From: Trachelipus rathkii
Taxonomy: Eukaryota; Arthropoda; Malacostraca; Isopoda; Trachelipodidae
Reading direction: 5' to 3'
Assembly: GCA_015478945.1 (NCBI GenBank)
Contig: JABUQX010053255.1
Span: 12,501-22,500 of the forward strand
Length of the DNA stretch: 10,000 bases
Part shown: in pieces, positions 8,641 through 10,000 of the stretch
Numbering within the stretch: position 1 is the first letter of the stretch
How the letters are laid out: every line of letters starts with the position of its first letter
The notes under the pieces: model-generated
What the model was told of the DNA's origin: nothing
Databases searched by the model: none
The model's input: only the letters and a program-made list of their open reading frames with translations
Position numbers and translations under genes: made by a program

Positions 8641-8878
8641 CATATATATATATATATATATATAATATATATATATTTAATATATAATATAATATATATA
8701 TATATATATAGATATAATATATATATAGTATATTATACATATATAAATATATATATTATATAATATTATAATATATATATATATATATATGAGATACTTA
8801 TATATATAGTATATATATATATATATAAATATATATATATATACACATATATATAATATAATATTATATATGAATATA
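8641..8878. repeat. (TA)n microsatellite block 5
   Basis: TA repeat with few interruptions. The minus-strand Tyr/Ile-rich open frame of 74 codons over 8677-8901 is a repeat translation, not a gene. Confidence 0.95.
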
Positions 8879-8935
8879 CAGAAAAATTTCATAGAATACA
8901 CATAATTTTACGTAACAATAATATTTATTTCCGAG

Positions 8936-9000
8936 GATAGTTGTTTGTGTGCTTATAGGTGTGTATGTGTTTTAAGTTAGTTGGGTGGGTTTGTGTATAC
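8936..9000. repeat. G/T-rich tract
   Basis: A stretch of TG-rich words (TTGTTTGTGTGC, GGTGTGTATGTG, GTTGGGTGGGTTTGTG) containing two adjacent GGG runs. C is nearly absent, the opposite bias to 3901-5629. Confidence 0.6.
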
Positions 9001-9588
9001 AATAAAAATTGTAGATACTTTTTTAGCATACTACTATCGAAACAGAAAGTACATGCAGTTATTTCATTGATACACTCCTCATATGGGTTACGGTTATTAA
9101 AGTTATTTTAATACTTTTTATTAATAAGAACTTTTAACACGTGTTATTAAGTGTTACTTCGAATATTTAAGTATTCTACTTTTCATATATTAGATTAGCA
9201 GTGTAAATTTCTCTCCGAATTTTTGGGCACTGACATTTGATATTTTAGGGAATCTTTCTGGCTATGGTGCTGGACATATTGAATTTAAAGTCTCCAAACA
9301 TTAGTTGGAATACTTTCCTTTTTAGGGGTATTTATCTCTATCTTGATATTTAATCTTACTTTCGCTTTAAATCCCTCAATAGTATATCTGTTTTAAGAAG
9401 CCATAGCTATATTATTCTATCAATAGTGTTGTTTGTAAGGTTTCTGTTATATCCCTAGGACTCTTTTTAAAATTCAACGATTTTTTTTATATATCATTGC
9501 TTCATCATGCATTCACTTTCATGCCGATATATTCACTTCACACTAATTAATTTCTCCATTATTAACTCACGAACAAGTCTTTTTACGG
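9001..9588. other. AT-rich non-genic sequence of normal complexity
   Basis: No protein or RNA gene is recognised in about 590 bases. It contains a 12-base perfect palindrome TAACACGTGTTA (9135-9146) centred on an E-box CACGTG, and pyrimidine-rich text from about 9480 on. It looks like ordinary intergenic or decayed repeat DNA. Confidence 0.5.
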
Positions 9589-9804
9589 ATGTTTGAAAAG
9601 AGTTCTGTACAGCTTGATCTTCGAAAATTTAAACATCAACTTGATTGTTCTTATAACGGCCTGCGAAAACTCAATTTCTTACCTCTCTGCTCATGTCCAT
9701 TCAAAAACTCAGCCCTAATCTTTCTCGAAACAATTTCTACACGCCGCTACCTGTGGCTCATCGGTAGAGCGAACAAATCGCAAAAGGCAACTGTTTTGAT
9801 ATAA
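9589..9804 (+). CDS. Unrecognised 71-codon open frame, doubtful
   Basis: This is the only open frame in the window with balanced amino-acid composition over its whole length. I recognise no family, signal peptide or membrane segment in it. It has three Cys (residues 20, 34 and 36). Its last third overlaps the tRNA-like D-arm at 9754-9770 and the start of the tandem repeat at 9789, which argues against a real protein. It could be an exon fragment of a gene or decayed element, but most likely it is a chance frame. Confidence 0.1.
   Translation: MFEKSSVQLDLRKFKHQLDCSYNGLRKLNFLPLCSCPFKNSALIFLETISTRRYLWLIGRANKSQKATVLI
9747..9780 (+). mobile_element. tRNA-like D-arm / Pol III A-box, possible SINE head fragment
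   Basis: TGGCTCATCGG (9754-9764) fits the Pol III A-box pattern except at one position. It also forms a perfect four-pair D-stem, GCTC (9756-9759) with GAGC (9767-9770), around a seven-base loop ATCGGTA. It resembles the tRNA-Lys D-arm (GCTCAGTCGGTAGAGC) with one base deleted. No anticodon arm follows, so it is not a working tRNA. The best B-box position (9793-9801) is part of a tandem repeat and matches poorly. tRNA-Lys-related SINEs are known in squid. A broken SINE head or tRNA pseudogene fits best, with low certainty. Confidence 0.33.
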
Positions 9805-10000
9805 ATTATATTGCTTTAATAACTCTCTGAACTGTTTTAGAGAGTCAAATGTCTATGACAATAATCACCGGTATATTGAACTGTATTTGAGTAAATAACT
9901 GATTGCTTTATATTTTGAACTGTTTTGAGTAAATGTCTATTGCTTTAAATCTGCTGATTTAATATTTTTTGAACTGTTTTGAGTAAATTTCTATTGCTTT
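9789..10000 (+). repeat. Tandem repeat, unit 39-54 nt, running off the window
   Basis: AACTGTTTTGAGTAAAT or a close form begins at 9789, 9830, 9879, 9918 and 9972 (spacings 41, 49, 39 and 54), and most units end in CTATTGCTTTA. The last two copies are the most alike. The first copy starts 19 bases after the tRNA-like D-arm. No coding capacity is seen. The array is cut by the end of the window, so the copy number is unknown. Confidence 0.85.
9822..9845. repeat. 7-bp hairpin inside one tandem-repeat copy
   Basis: ACTCTCT (9822-9828) and AGAGAGT (9839-9845) are perfect inverted repeats around the ten-base loop GAACTGTTTT. The other copies of the repeat lack these arms, so the hairpin is private to this unit. 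Confidence 0.6.

Noticed and set aside
8677..8901. 74-codon minus-strand open frame
   Set aside because: Mostly Ile/Tyr from (TA)n; only about the first ten residues come from non-repeat DNA.
9793..9801. Pol III B-box partner for the A-box at 9754
   Set aside because: It matches the consensus at few positions and is part of the tandem repeat core that recurs four more times without any A-box.

Overview
This window looks like non-genic DNA from a eukaryotic nuclear genome, most likely an invertebrate animal. It is extremely AT-rich, dominated by long (TA)n, (ATT)n/(AAT)n and (AC)n/(TG)n microsatellites and satellite-like repeats, and shows no prokaryotic gene organisation. The mix of compound AC/TA microsatellites, a hammerhead-like motif and a tRNA-Lys-like SINE-type fragment would suit a mollusc (perhaps a cephalopod), but no gene here fixes the lineage and that placement is inference. 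I found no confidently protein-coding gene. The open frames are mostly translations of microsatellites.

Layout: positions 1-335 are AT-rich unique-looking sequence. Positions 335-1360 hold about eight diverged copies of an AT-rich satellite with a unit of about 141 bp. At about 1361 the satellite homology stops, and a compact LTR-like segment follows with a TATA-like box (1412-1419), AATAAA (1481-1486) and a 17-nt tRNA-Arg-type primer-binding site (1554-1570). A Pro/Thr/Gln-rich open frame starts at the end of that site and runs into TA microsatellite, so this reads as the 5' end of a broken LTR retrotransposon. Positions 1893-2185 are (TA)n. Positions 2186-2400 contain, on the minus strand, a short sequence with every core nucleotide of a minimal type I hammerhead ribozyme, next to an (AC)n tract. 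From 2400 to about 7520 there is a large low-complexity complex: (TA)n blocks, an (ATT)n block facing an (AAT)n block, and between them non-repetitive stretches whose + strand is almost free of G (about 2% G against roughly 20-25% C by eye in 4741-5580). A more balanced island at 3535-3900 interrupts it.

The right side has ordinary-looking AT-rich sequence (7523-7763, 8473-8640, 8881-9788) separated by (TA)n blocks and TG-rich tracts. Near the right end are a tRNA-like D-arm/A-box (9754-9770) and a 39-54 nt tandem repeat (9789 to the window edge).

The observations most worth a second look are the hammerhead-like motif, the LTR/primer-site junction inside the satellite, and the long one-sided G depletion, which may be biological or an assembly or basecalling artefact.
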